From Rhizopus arrhizus (taxonomy: Eukaryota > Mucoromycota > Mucoromycetes > Mucorales > Rhizopodaceae), in NCBI GenBank assembly GCA_024220505.1, contig JAKZZE010000028.1:62001-126000 (forward strand): 64,000 nucleotides of DNA, given 5' to 3'. Positions 12,831 through 24,719 of this stretch are shown here, one piece after another. Position 1 is the stretch's first letter; each line of letters begins with the position of its first letter. The notes below the pieces were generated by a model, which was not told the DNA's origin, did no database searches, and saw nothing but the letters and a program-made list of their open reading frames with translations. The translations under genes and the position numbers were made by a program.

Positions 12831-14309
12831 ATGTCTGATAAGCATAATCCATTGAAATCAAAATTCACTGATACCATTGACATTGATAGAAAGTTCGTCA
12901 AGACTATTAATGGTGACATTACGATGGAAGAAGTTGTTTCTTCTGGTCAAAATAGTCAACCCTTGATAAATTATTTTGCTTCGTTACCTGGTACATCCAG
13001 TGGAACAGAAAGTAATTTGGAAACATCCAAATCAATTGTAGAAAACCTACAGGTCATGATGACCGAATGGGAGAGTAAGCTGTTGTCCTTGGCCAAAGAG
13101 TACAATCAGGCTACTAAGCAAGACGATACTTTGCGTAAAAAAGTAATAGAAGCAGAAATGAAGAAGGCTCAAGAGAGCATTGCCTATTTCAAAAAAAGTG
13201 TTTCGTCATTGAAAGAAATATGTCAAGACACAGAAGCTACTACGACCAAAAGAGATATTGCTAGGGTCGGGTTGACTTTAACCAGGAAAGATTTACCTAA
13301 GTATCAGTTGGCGTCAAGCATTCGTTTACCATTCCCAAATGACGAAGCATTTGACTCTGAAGAACATTTTTTAAGAACTTTTGAAAAGGTGGTATATTCC
13401 GCTGGGATGGACATCGAGTTGGTGTGGGACAAATATCTACCACTTTGTATTCATTATGATCATGATCCATGGGTGGAAACCGAACTGAAAAAGTGTCATG
13501 ACTGGAAGTTGGCAAGAAGATGTTTTTTAAACAAATTCACAACTCAACACCGTACAAGAGAGTCAGCTACCATGGTTTTCACAATGGTTATGAGAGATAC
13601 AGAGACTGTAACTCAATACAGTACTAGATTTTTGCGTGCGGTGAATGACGCAGGGTTGAATGCTTCAGATCCCATGCTGGCCCAAAGGCTTATAGCATCT
13701 TTGACGCAGTCGGTTCAAGTCTGCACCCGTATTGCTCTTTATGGTAAAAATGAATCACATGGTGATTTGACTATTGAAGATGTGGCCAAGGTTGCAAGAG
13801 ACATACTGGGTGACAATCACAGAAGTTATGCGGCTGAAGCTGCTCTTGTAAATGCTGGTTTGAATTTAACATCTGGCTCTGGTTCAAGTTCGGGCTATAG
13901 CAGAAAAAAGCAAAGAATGAATAATGGGACTTCTGCACCTGTAACTACAAGCCGAGACCCTCGTATCCGTGATAAAACATTTTGTAAGAAACATGGTTGG
14001 AACAAGACCCACAGTACACAGGCTTGCTTTAGTACAAAAGAGAAAGAAAAAGAAACAAGCTATGGCCTCAACAATAGGTTTTTTGGTCAAAAAAACAAAC
14101 CTCACTCTGCATCGGATGAAAAAAAGGATTGTCTATATTGTAAAAACCTTGGAGTTCTGGGTACAAGTGCAAAGAGTATTTTGAACAGAAAAAGAATATG
14201 TCAATTCTTTCTGTCAAGACCAATAGTGATCAATAGCCTACAAATGAGAGAGCTCACAACCAGAAAAATGAATCTTCCCCATCTGCAAAGGATGATGAGA
14301 ATGATTTAG
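12831..14309 (+). pseudogene. Ty3-type Gag polyprotein, frameshifted at the zinc knuckle
   Basis: Long capsid-type frame beginning at ATG 12831 (MSDKHNPLKSKF); an upstream TTG at 12816 is not needed. A coiled-coil-prone stretch is followed by a retrotransposon gag-like region with the pattern CFLNKFTTQ, RDTETVTQYSTRF and DPMLAQRLIASL. Near 14130 the frame reaches CLYCKN. The next frame continues with PWSSGYKCKEYFEQKK, which together resembles the Cx2C...GxxC knuckle of fungal Gag proteins. The frame changes at the A-run 14142-14146, exactly in the knuckle, so the residues read out after it to 14309 are not native. A stop follows in the native frame near 14270. Confidence 0.78.
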
Positions 14310-14404
14310 AAAATGGAATCAAAGACATTATGATGGATGACATCGATTATGATTGTAAGTCTCATTGACTACATAGCAAACAAGATGCATTTAAATTAAT
14401 TACT

Positions 14405-14656
14405 CCTATTTATTTAGAGGGAATTAAACTACTAGCCAAAATTGATACTGGTAGTGACGTGACATGCCTAAGATATAAAACTTTTAAAAACATTTTGAAG
14501 TTAAATAAAATTAAACAATTATCTGGCAGTTTAAATTTTGCATCTTTTAATAGTTCAGTTAGAATAATTGGTAAAACTGAGCCTTTAAGCCTGTCTTATA
14601 TCAATAATAGCATTTTAATTATGAATTTGAACTTGTACTTGGTGCCAAAATTTACC
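14405..14656 (+). pseudogene. Retroviral-type aspartic protease fragment
   Basis: The frame contains LLAKIDTGSDVTCLR, the active-site D-T/S-G signature of retropepsin-like proteases in Ty3-type Pol. No start and no fusion to Gag or reverse transcriptase remain. Confidence 0.7.
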
Positions 14657-14889
14657 TGAAATGGGAATTGGGCTTACAGGTGTAGTAGTCAATTGGAATG
14701 ATGGTGAAAATGTATGCTCTAAAAATAAATAAAAGAGTAAATTGTTTAATAGCCTCAGTATTGATCATGATGGGCTATATGAACCTGGTAATTCTCTTGC
14801 TGGTACGTCTGAAGAAGGAAAGGATATGAATATGATTCAGCCTTCAATTGATAAAAATAAAAAGATACCAATAACTTCTTTTGCATAAG

Positions 14890-15550
14890 TCCTGCATCAG
14901 TTGTTAGACTTCCTAGAGAAAAGGATACTACTTTATATCAGACAATATCCTATTGCACATAGTTTAAGACCAGTGCTGTATAAGCAAATTGAGGAATGGT
15001 TAGAAAGTGATATAATAAAAAGAACTACAATTAATACTAGCTTTTACAGTCCTTTGCTGTTGGTTTCTAAAACAAATAAAGCTGGCGAGATTGTTTCACA
15101 TCGCGTTTGTGTAGATGTGGGAGGATTAAATCGTTTGCTTCCTGATGTCAACTATCCTGTACCAATAGTAAGAGATATATTGACAAGCTGGTAAGAAAGC
15201 GTTCACTACTTTAGATTTTAAGACTACGTATAATCGTTTTTCGTACATCCTGATGATTAACACGAATTAACTTTTACGCGTAATAATAAGCAGTATATTT
15301 TTCAAGTTTGTTGTCTCTGTGTAAAAACAGTAAAAGCTACCTTTTGTAAGGTAATGTATATCCTCATTGAAGATATGAGGCACTATCCAAAGGTAATAAA
15401 GCGGTGGATCGATACCATTTTGATGATATTTTAGAGAATGGAGTATCATCTGAGAGTGTGGTTGGAAGCAAACGAATGATATTCATTGACTCAGACCAAG
15501 TAGCGGTAGGGGCTGCAAAATGTACAAAAAAGGGTACTTCACGAATCACT
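14890..15550 (+). pseudogene. Ty3-type reverse transcriptase, N-terminal half, degenerate
   Basis: From about 14901 the reading gives QYPIAHSLRPVLYKQIEEWL, then NTSFYSPLLLVSKTNKAG, VCVDVGGLNRLLPDVNYPVP and (after a stop) TTLDFKTTYNRF. These are the fingers and first palm motifs of Ty3-type reverse transcriptases. Beyond 15195 stops and frame changes accumulate. A trace resembling KLTFTRNNKQYIF and KVMYILIEDM continues to about 15380. The YxDD box is not recognisable. Confidence 0.78.
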
Positions 15551-16070
15551 CCTCATTGTAAATGATCAGCATATAGAAAAGTGCTGTTGCACGCCAGATT
15601 TTTTCCCAACATTGTCATTTTTATATCTTAACTATTCATTACTGATTTGTATTTTTTGACGAGACACGCTGCCTTCAAGGATAGATCTCCAATCTATTAA
15701 ACAAAAACAAAATCTTTAATTTCGGCTATCCCTCTAGATAAAAGGACGTTTTTGTACAGATTCGTACGAAGGAAATTGTAGAATACATAAATATCCACAT
15801 ACTGTTTTGATGTTTTTTATATCCGTAGCAACTGATTTATTTTTGGAAGTGAACGCTTTCAGATCAAAAATAAAAAAAGGATCTATGAACATTAAATACA
15901 AGAGGACGCAAAAACGATAATCTACGGCTTGTATGATACTTTATTTACTTTTGTGGACTGGATCCTAAATGATTAATGCTCCACTTTAACATGCACTAAT
16001 AAATAAAGAGGGTGACAAGGGGAATGTAGATAGGTAGTAGAAGACGATAAGCTATACTTTTTTAGGGTGT
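15551..16070. other. Spacer 3' of the retroelement
   Basis: AT-rich, probably retroelement 3' debris and the 3' flank of RLI1. A short similarity (CAAAACGATAAT, then TGATACTTT) to 12721-12749 is too weak to call an LTR. Confidence 0.4.
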
Positions 16071-17976
16071 TTACTGTTCTAAGAAGAAATAGTTGCCAGA
16101 GGATTTTTGCTCTTGGTCAAGTTGAGAATCAAGTTTGTTAATTCTTGGTCTATAGTTGGAAGGATCACGACGGAAGGTGATTTGAAGAGAGGCCAAGAAT
16201 TTATTCATACCAGTCAATAAAGACTGAGGGCTATTGGCAACAGCATGTACAGAGGGTGTACCGTCATAAACAACTACACGATCAGCAAGATAAGTGGCCA
16301 TGATGAAATCGTGCTCTACAATGAATGCAGTTCTCTTGAAGTGAAGAATGAAACGCTTAATCACCTTGGCAGCAATAATACGTTGTTCTGAATCAAGATA
16401 AGCTGAAGGTTCATCAATAAGATAGATATCGGCAGGTTGACCCAATGCGAGTACAATAGCAACACGTTGCAATTCACCACCAGACAAGTGCATAACCTCT
16501 TGATCAATAATAGTTTCAATATTAAGAGGTTTGATGACATCTGTGTTGAACTGAGGATTTAAGAAGGCACCCTTGATCTTCTTCAAGAAGAGCATGCGAA
16601 CAGTACCCTTAAACTTGGGTGAAATCTTTTGAGGCTTGTAGGAAACATTCAATTGGGGAACAGAAGATCCATCATCAGGCTTAAGAAGGCCGGCTAAAAG
16701 ACGAATAAACGTTGATTTACCGGTACCGTTTTGACCCAACATCACAATAATTTCAGAGTCTGTAAATTCACCTCCTTCAACATCCAATTTGAAGTCACCA
16801 AGAATCTTTTGCATCTTGGGATATCTGTAACTGCTGGTTTGAGTAGTGGCAAGTTCAGTGGCTGTTTCAGCAATCTTAAATGTCAATGATTCTTCACGGA
16901 AACGCAAGTTTTCTGTAGGAATGTTACCATCCAAGAAAATGTTGATACCTTCACGAACAGAGTAAGGAAGAGTAACAACACCGTACGCGGAAGGTCTACC
17001 GTAGAGAATACAGACATAATCTGAAAGATAATCCAATACTGACAAATCGTGTTCTACACAAATAATATAGGTCTTGGCGGAAAGAAGGGAGCGAATAACA
17101 CGAGCAGCATTCAAACGTTGCTTAACATCCAAATAAGATGAAGGTTCGTCAAACATATAAACATCAGCTTGTTGAACAGCAACTACACCAATAGCAAATC
17201 TTTGTAATTCACCACCAGAAAGCTGGCCTACTTCACGAGTAAGAACGTCTTTGAGATCCAACATATCAATCATTTCTTCCATATTGTTGCGTTCATGCTT
17301 ATCTTCCAGCAATTGACCAACTTTGCCGTTGACAACTTTAGGAATATGATCAACATACTGAGGTTTAATGATGGCCTTCAAATTATCTTCCAAAATTTTG
17401 GTGAAATAATTCTGTAATTCACTACCACGGAAATACTTCAAAATATCTTGCCAATCGGGAGGATTCTCGAATTTACCCAAGTTGGGTTTCATCTTTCCGG
17501 AAAGAATCTTCAATGCAGTTGATTTACCGATACCGTTGGTACCTACTAAACCCAATACTTGACCTGGACGAGGTACAGGTAAACGGTGGAGTTTAAAGGA
17601 GTTGGCAGAATAACGATGAGTGACTTCAGAGTCGAGATTGGTTGGCAAGTTGATGATGTGAATAGCGCCAAAAGGACATTTCTTTGCACAGATACCACAA
17701 CCAATACAAAGTTCCTCAGAAATCCAAGAAATTTTGGAAGTGCTTTCAACTTCAATACAAAGCTTACCTAATATATATGTTAATTTATTTCAAGATTGCG
17801 TCCTTTTTTTTTTTACCCATTCGATTCACAGGACAAGAACGTTTACTATTCATAGCAGTAATGTTAGTAAAAAGTAAGCTACAAAAGGGTATGGCATTTT
17901 ACCATTCTTGTCTACACTTCTTTGGTTTACACTTGTCAGCGCTAACAATGGCAATACGAGTAAGTTTGTCACTCAT
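16071..17976 (-). CDS. RLI1: ABC protein E family (Rli1/ABCE1), ribosome recycling ATPase
   Basis: Cytosolic, non-membrane ABC ATPase that splits ribosomes after termination and takes part in initiation. Three exons on the minus strand (17976-17903, 17845-17817, 17767-16071) give 599 residues, close to yeast Rli1 (608). The tiny 29-nt second exon is supported because it restores the cysteine-rich N-terminus: [14 protein letters not shown], then KRSCPVN, then LCIEV. This is followed by [13 protein letters not shown], completing two Fe-S cluster sites. NBD1 has Walker [10 protein letters not shown] and signature [11 protein letters not shown]2 has GQNGTGKST and HLSGGELQ. The Walker B segments [10 protein letters not shown] and [10 protein letters not shown] are intact. 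Essential in eukaryotes; no damage is seen. Confidence 0.96.
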
Positions 17977-20900
17977 CTGGAAGAATGGGGGGTTTGTTTA
18001 TGAAGTGTAAGAAAAAAAACTGACTTAAGCACCGCTACGTATGAACTTCCTCTATATGCAGTTTAAAATTTTTATATGCTAAGCCACTTGTTATAGACTT
18101 ACTGCGAACCATTGATTAGGTAATGAGTTTATAAGAAAGCACAGAGTAGGTTTATGTTTATTATTTCCAACATAGAACTGCTCATTTATCTCAATCTATT
18201 TAAATTGTTTCTTTGTTTGCCTTTCAATTCATATTGAAGCTAAAATAGGATACTTGTATCATGCCGACAGGTTTTGATCTTTGGATAAATTGTGAATTTG
18301 AAACTTTCCGTTGCTAATATCTTAAAGTGGCATCTAAAATATAGATTTTGTTAAAAAAGGACGTCGTGACACTAAGAATTATTTGTCCTATTTCGGCTAT
18401 CCAAATCAGTAGGTTTTTTAAAGCAGCAAAAGATTGTTAAATTTTGATAGTGCTGTCAGTCATTCTTTGTTAATAAAAAGTTCTTTTTTTTTTGTTTCTT
18501 CCCTACAAGTTATTTTTTTGCATGTGAGAAAGCATAAATAAGAAGTAATATAACATAAGAATATAATCTATAAGGATTCTTCATGTTGAATATTATTATA
18601 GCCTCTGCGCTTTTAGAAATGATAAAGTACATGTAGCGCGATTAAAAGGTAAGCTTTTGTTTTTCGAATTAAATCAGGAGTATTAATATAAAGTATTTTT
18701 ATTAATAAGTATTGTAAGTAAAATGAATCATATTTAGTAATGATTTTGGAAAACAAAAAGTAAAGACTCAAGTACTTTTTAATAATTTGTATTAATTTTA
18801 ATATAGGTAATTAGATCTGCAAGACCGTTCTCACTTGCTTTTTTTATTGTTAACTTTAAGGTAATATATATTATTACCGTTCATTAATAATTTTTGTCTG
18901 CCAAACTACTTGATGTGCAAGAGCAGGTCTGGATCCACTTTGCCCTGGAAATCTAGTAATGATAGGATATGCTCTGCCAACTGCAAGTTACCTAATCTAT
19001 AAGGATCATATTACTGGTATACAGGACCGTCTGGATTAGTTGTCTAGCAATATTTTTGGCTGTAATCCGAATCAACTTCAAGATGAAACACAAAAAATCT
19101 TGAACTTCAGCCAAAGCAAAATAAAAAAAATAAAAAATTCAAAACAGCCAAGCATTTTTGTATGGCGATGGTTTCTAGAGCCTTATGGGGGAAGATGGGA
19201 GGTGGCTGTCATAATGGAAAGATAGTTGGTTTTGATAGTAGATAAATATGAAGTATTCAAGTAATTATGTATTCATTAGCGAGATTGTTTTTGATATCAA
19301 TATCAAAAAACAGTATCTTCGAATCGTAAATGTCTTCTACAGAATCAAATTATTATTGATACAAATAGCTTTTCTTGGCAATGTCCAAAAGGTATTGCTG
19401 TAGTCAGATTATGTTACTAATTCTTTGCTGTTTTATTTAACAAAAAGCTGCTTTCGATTATGGTATCAAGCCTGCAATTCAAATTATTATTAAATATTTT
19501 ATCACTTGAACTTCTTTCTGCTGCTAAAACATATTCAGAAATTTTTATTATTTTTATCTTCTTTATTTACTGGTAGCCCATTACGATCTTTTATAAGTAC
19601 TCATACGAACTATTGACACTAAATGCCTTTGTGATAATTATGATGTCTGTCAGCTTCGTTTATGGGTGTGCTTATGCTTATAATAGGAAAAAGTAAAAAT
19701 GATTTTGATCTTAGTGATCAATAATCAAACCTCTTTCAAACTTTTTTTTTATTCTTCGTTTTTCGTTTTTAAGTAAAAAATGCCTTTGTATGTCAGTGAA
19801 GTCCAAATATATAGTCCTCATAAAAGGGAGTTTAGTTTATCAGAGTGGTTGCAATAGTAATTTTAGGAGGTGGAGATATCGCTGCCCAAATTAATTCTAA
19901 AAAAAAATTGATTTGAAGCTGATAGTTTGTATGATAGTACAACATCCTATGGTACATGTTTAGTCATTTCTTAGTAATGTAACAGAAGGAGCACATTCAA
20001 TAAAAAAAAAAATAGCCATGTTACACTTGGAATTTGGTCTTTATGGTATCGTCTATTTTACTGTACAATCTATAGTCAGTCTTCTCGGGATTTAACAATG
20101 GCTCAATCTCATCACAACGTAGATTTTACTCTGCCAATGCTGAACATTTACAATGTCTTCCTGTATACTATCCAAAGAAATGAAGGATATGGACAGATGT
20201 TTTTAATCATTTTAGTTCACATACTGCTCTTTCCCAAAACAATGCACGTTCAATCTGATCTTTTCAAAGACTATCTTTGTTGACAATACTGACCTCTGGA
20301 TACTCAGTTTCTATGTTCCTTCACTTACCAGGAACGCTCACTAGAAATATGCTCTTGACAGATTTTCTTTTGATTGATGTAAGATTGATTATTAGTACGA
20401 TGTCACAGTTACCATCTTCAAAAGGACAGTACAATACATCAGTTGTTTGAGAAACAGGATAATACGAGAAGGTCACAAAAAATGGGTTGTGGAACAAGGA
20501 AACCCCAAAGAGGAGTTGGAACAATGGTGTAAAAAAAAAAAAAAAAGACATGAAAATAAAATAAAATAAAAAATTCAGTGAAACACTAGATGATGACTGC
20601 AAGAAGGATTCTGAAAAGATAGTATAAAGTAGAGCTAACAATGACTTGGGCTTAGGCCATGGCTTGCTTGATTGAAACGTGTATCTTTTGTGGAGATTGT
20701 CCTCCTTGTGTACCATGGTTTTTAAAATCGTGCGATAAAAACAGGCGGTCTTTGGAAGCATGTTGCCTTAAACACTTAAACAGGTCCTCCCCTTGTCTTT
20801 TCATGTTTTTAATTTCTGATCTGTGATATCAATGTTTCAATTCAATTAGCTAATTAGAAAAAATAAAAGTAGGAACGAAATCAATAGGATTTGATTCATT

Positions 20901-21514
20901 AATTAAAAAAAAATTGAAAAAGAAGCGATATGAAGCGGATATGAATATGAGTCAAAATGTATAATTTTACAAAGAAAATGTCAACTTGCTACATCCGATC
21001 TGATGGGGGACAATCATTTCTCAAATCTATTAGCCAAATGATATTTATAATACATTTAGTACAAGGGGTAGCCAATGATAACCCTGGATTATTAGCCAGA
21101 TTCAGGCTAAACGTTTAATCTTTCACCGAAAAGCGTTTTTTGAACAAGTTGGTTGATTACCTTTAAAAGATTTCATTTGATATATTTGACTGGCTAAATC
21201 ATGTTTGGCCGTTATTTGGTTTGACATTAATTTTACTAATAAAGCCTTTACAGACAATACCAGTAATCTCAATTATGATAATCTATTTAGATTTTTTTAA
21301 GAAAGGGATGTGAAGGGTGCAATTACCAATTTGTTCAATTTACTATTATTTATCTTACTCTTTATTGGATAATATTTTCGGGGAATCAATCGTTTTTAAA
21401 AGATTAAAAAAAATTTTTTTTAGTCAAGGCTCTTCTTCTTCTTTATTTCTTACATTTCTTTCTCACTAATTCTCTTTTTTAATCCCCCCACTTCTTGTGT
21501 TTATTATCGATAAA
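17977..21514. other. 3.5-kb gene-poor AT-rich stretch
   Basis: No supportable gene on either strand. Scattered short open frames (for example 20098-20283 plus and 20321-20761 minus) lack motifs, splice logic and compositional bias. The GC-richer islands near 18900-19040 and 20040-20760 could be decayed repeats. The last 100 bp form the CT-rich HEM1 promoter with the ATG at 21515. Confidence 0.5.
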
Positions 21515-23310
21515 ATGGAGGTTGCCTTAATGCAAGCAAAGAAAACATGCCCATTTATTCATTTGGCATCTGCTTCTTCTCTTCGTAGAATGACTTCTTC
21601 TGGTACGAGTACTTTGATTACTAAAGCCAAACAATGCCCTGTAATGAGTCAAGCCATCTCTTCTCGTTCATTCTCTACTTCTCGTGCTGTTCATCAAGCC
21701 CCTACTAAGCCTGTAAAGGCAGTTGAAGGTAAAACAGATTGATTGTGTCACATGAACATTTTAAGAGTGTGTGAACTTACTTTTTTTTTCATATGAAACC
21801 TTAGTTGCTAATCAGTCTCGTCCTGTTGCTCCTGCCATCTCTCATCAGACACAAAAGCACTTTGATTATGAAAGCTTTTATGAAGAAGAATTAGAAAAGA
21901 AGCACAAAGATAAGAGTTATCGTTATTTTAATAATATCAATCGTCTGGCTCAAAAATTCCCTCGTGCCCACACTGCTCGTGTCACTGATGAAGTCACTGT
22001 TTGGTGTGCCAATGATTATTTGGGTATGGGAAGAAGCCCTGTGTTGACTGATACAATGAAGTAAGTTCACATTTATTTATTTTTACCGGAGAAAAAAAAA
22101 AAAACAGAAACTGACTAATGTATTTTATTATAGGCGTACTTTAGATCGTTACGGTGCTGGTGCTGGTGGTACTCGTAATATTGCTGGTAATGCTGACCTT
22201 CACTTGCGCCTTGAGTCTGAATTAGCCGATCTTCATCACAAGGAAGGTGCTCTTGTTTTCTCTTCTTGTTATGTAGCTAATGATGCTACCCTGGCTACCC
22301 TTGCTTCTAAATTACCAGGCTGTGTTATCTTTTCTGACGCGCTCAATCACGCTTCTATGATCGAAGGTATTCGTCATTCAAAGGCAGCCAAAAAGATTTT
22401 CCGCCATAATGACATGGAACATCTTGAACAATTATTACAATCTGTTGATCCTAGTGTTCCAAAATTGATTGCTTTTGAATCTGTTTACTCCATGTGTGGT
22501 TCTATTGGACCCATTCGTGATATCGTTCGCTTAGCCAAGAAGTATGGTGCTATCACTTTCTTGGATGAAGTACACGCTGTGGGAATGTATGGTCCCCGTG
22601 GTGCTGGTGTTGCTGAGCATCTTGATTATGACCTGAACGCTACTCGTCCTACGATGGGTAATGGTAGTATTTTGGATGAAATTGATATCATTACCGGCAC
22701 ATTAGGTAAAGCCTATGGTGTGGTTGGTGGTTATATTGCAGGATCTGCTTCTCTCGTTGACATGATCCGTTCTTATGCTCCTGGTTTCATCTTTACCACT
22801 TCTCTTCCTCCTGCTGTCGTTGCCGGTGCTATGGAGTCTGTCAAGTATCTCAAGAACTCTTCTGCTGAACGTCAATTGCAGCAAATCAACACACGTACCG
22901 TCAAGTCACGCTTGGGCGATCTCGGTATTCCTGTTGTTCCCAATCCTTCCCACATTGTTCCTGTTCTCTTGGGTGATGCCGCTGCTGCCAAGTTAGCCTC
23001 CGATGAACTCTTGTCTGAACACGATATTTATGTTCAAAGTATCAACTACCCCACTGTTCCTGTTGGAGAAGAACGTCTTCGTATCACTCCTACTCCCGGT
23101 CACAATGAGCACATGATCGATGAGCTTGTTCACTCCCTTGAAAAGATCTGGTCTCGTTACGATTTCAAGCGTGTGGATGACTGGACTGCTGAAGGTGGTT
23201 GCGCTGGTGTTGGTATCGAAAATGCTATTCAACCCGAGCCCATGTGGACTGATAAGCAACTTGGTCTTGACGCCAATAATGCCAATGAAGCTGCTGTATT
23301 GGTCAATTAA
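21515..23310 (+). CDS. HEM1: 5-aminolevulinate synthase, mitochondrial
   Basis: First enzyme of heme synthesis: condenses glycine and succinyl-CoA to 5-aminolevulinate in the mitochondrial matrix, with pyridoxal phosphate. Three exons (21515-21728, 21805-22060, 22134-23310) give 548 residues. The N-terminus is a Ser/Arg/Lys-rich presequence. It carries two Cys-Pro heme-regulatory motifs (KTCPF at C12, KQCPV at C41), which in the family mediate heme feedback on import. The catalytic core shows [36 protein letters not shown] and TGTLGKAYG, the last with the cofactor lysine. The ATG at 21515 is preferred to an upstream GTG. Frame and family length are as expected. Confidence 0.96.
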
Positions 23311-24152
23311 AACATTTGTCGTTTAATAAACAATAATGTAAGAATGCTCCTTTGCATTCTCTTATGCTTCATTCTTTTCGTTTTTCTTGTGAAACACAAT
23401 GACATGGGTATTTTTTTTTTATCTCTCACATTACATAATAATCAGTTATGTGTGAAGTATTGCTTGATTTGTAGATTTATTTTAGTGTAACATTGATGTG
23501 TTGAATAACAAAAGCAGTCTGAATGCAAGAACGCTTATTGGTGTCGTTACTAAATTTTTTATTTATTTCTTTCACTACAAAAGACAGCACTCTTCATTAT
23601 TTGTATGAAAGATTAATAACTATGGAAATATGGCTAGCCGTTTTAATTTAAACGCTCAATGTTGATACTATGTATTGACACAATGATTTTGAGCAACGCT
23701 AACTGAAACAATCCTATTTTAATAATTGATGGCTACCTTTTATTATTATTATTTTGGTTTTGATCCTGTCTTTTGATGACTTTAAAGCCAAGAAAAGTCC
23801 TTTGTATATAAAACAAGAAGGAGCGTGGAATGAATGATGACAGTATCCATGTTGTCCTTAATCTTTTTCGAGGTTTATTTTTATGTACTGCTGAAGGTTA
23901 TGTTTCATAAGGAAATGTATACAATAAGTCATTTAATAGGTTTATTAAATCTAAAGGTAAAATGTAAGCATTATTTGTAGTCTCTTTGTCCTAGTTTGTA
24001 ATCTGTCCTTAACTTTCAATAATGATTTTTATTTACGATTTTATGTATTCTTTATATCTGTCTGTATTCATCATAGTTTTTTAATTATACAATATAGTTT
24101 AAATTAAAGCGATATGAACTCATGTAATACTTTTTTTCTAGAATTAAAATGT
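23311..24152. other. Spacer between HEM1 and the convergent small gene
   Basis: AT-rich 840 bp shared as 3' flank by two convergent genes. No gene or structured element is seen. Confidence 0.5.
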
Positions 24153-24623
24153 TTATTGACCTAATACGTTTGATAATTCGTCATCATCATGAACAAGTTG
24201 GTTCACTTGTTCAATCATAGCAGCAGTATCTTCTGGTCCTGATACGCTTCTTATATAATTCCTTACTTTCTCTAACCTTGTATAAGCACCATTTTCATTT
24301 GACATGATGAGTTCCATTCTTGCTTCAAGGATAAGCTTCTGAAGATGAACAGGCAATTGATAAATATCATCAGAAAGTGGCATCTCTTTTAGGTACCGTT
24401 TCATGTCTGGTGCCATAAATAAATTTAAAATGTATATTTGTGAAAATGGCTGCATATCTTCCAAATAGACCGAGTTTAAAGGTGGTGTTGAGAGCGGTGG
24501 TGGTACAGTCTCATTGTATTCATCAAATGGATTAAATGGTGCGCTTTCTTTTGGGCAAAACTTACAGCAGCTACTTCTTCTTCGACCTTTTTCAAATATA
24601 TTGGATGAGTGTGTGTCTGTCAT
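24153..24623 (-). CDS. Hypothetical 156-residue protein, tandem with the ankyrin gene
   Basis: Open frame from ATG 24623. It begins MTDTHSSNIFEKGRRRSSCCKF with a Cys-rich CCKFCPKE patch, then a Pro-rich PPPLSTPPL segment. The rest is predicted helical, including LKEMPLSDDIYQLPVHLQ. The C-terminus ends in an acidic DDDELSNVLGQ. It starts 97 bp after the stop of the ankyrin gene, on the same strand. I tried joining it to that gene as a last exon, but no GT-AG pair keeps both frames. Either it is a separate gene with a very short promoter, or an unusual splice links them. I do not recognise the family. Confidence 0.55.
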   Translation of the reverse strand: MTDTHSSNIFEKGRRRSSCCKFCPKESAPFNPFDEYNETVPPPLSTPPLNSVYLEDMQPFSQIYILNLFMAPDMKRYLKEMPLSDDIYQLPVHLQKLILEARMELIMSNENGAYTRLEKVRNYIRSVSGPEDTAAMIEQVNQLVHDDDELSNVLGQ

Positions 24624-24719
24624 TGAGAAAGAAATAAGAAGAAAAAAAAATAATTGCATAAATTTTATTTTGTTACAACTTTTAACGTCATTCATTCTTC
24701 ATTTTTATATATTTTTTTT

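Larger units (their letters stand above)
12831..15550 (+). mobile_element. Decayed Ty3/gypsy-type retrotransposon
   Basis: Gag, protease and reverse transcriptase pieces lie in the order usual for Ty3-type elements. RNase H and integrase are not seen and clear LTRs could not be delimited. Frameshifts and stops accumulate toward the 3' side, so the copy is dead. The flanks are AT-rich. Confidence 0.8.

Noticed and set aside
20098..20283. Open frame upstream of HEM1
   Set aside because: Starts with ATG but has no recognisable pattern and no neighbouring exon; likely chance.
20321..20761. 146-codon minus-strand frame with a hydrophobic run
   Set aside because: The Phe/Ser run comes from poly-A/T sequence (20529-20572). 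No motif, promoter or splice support.
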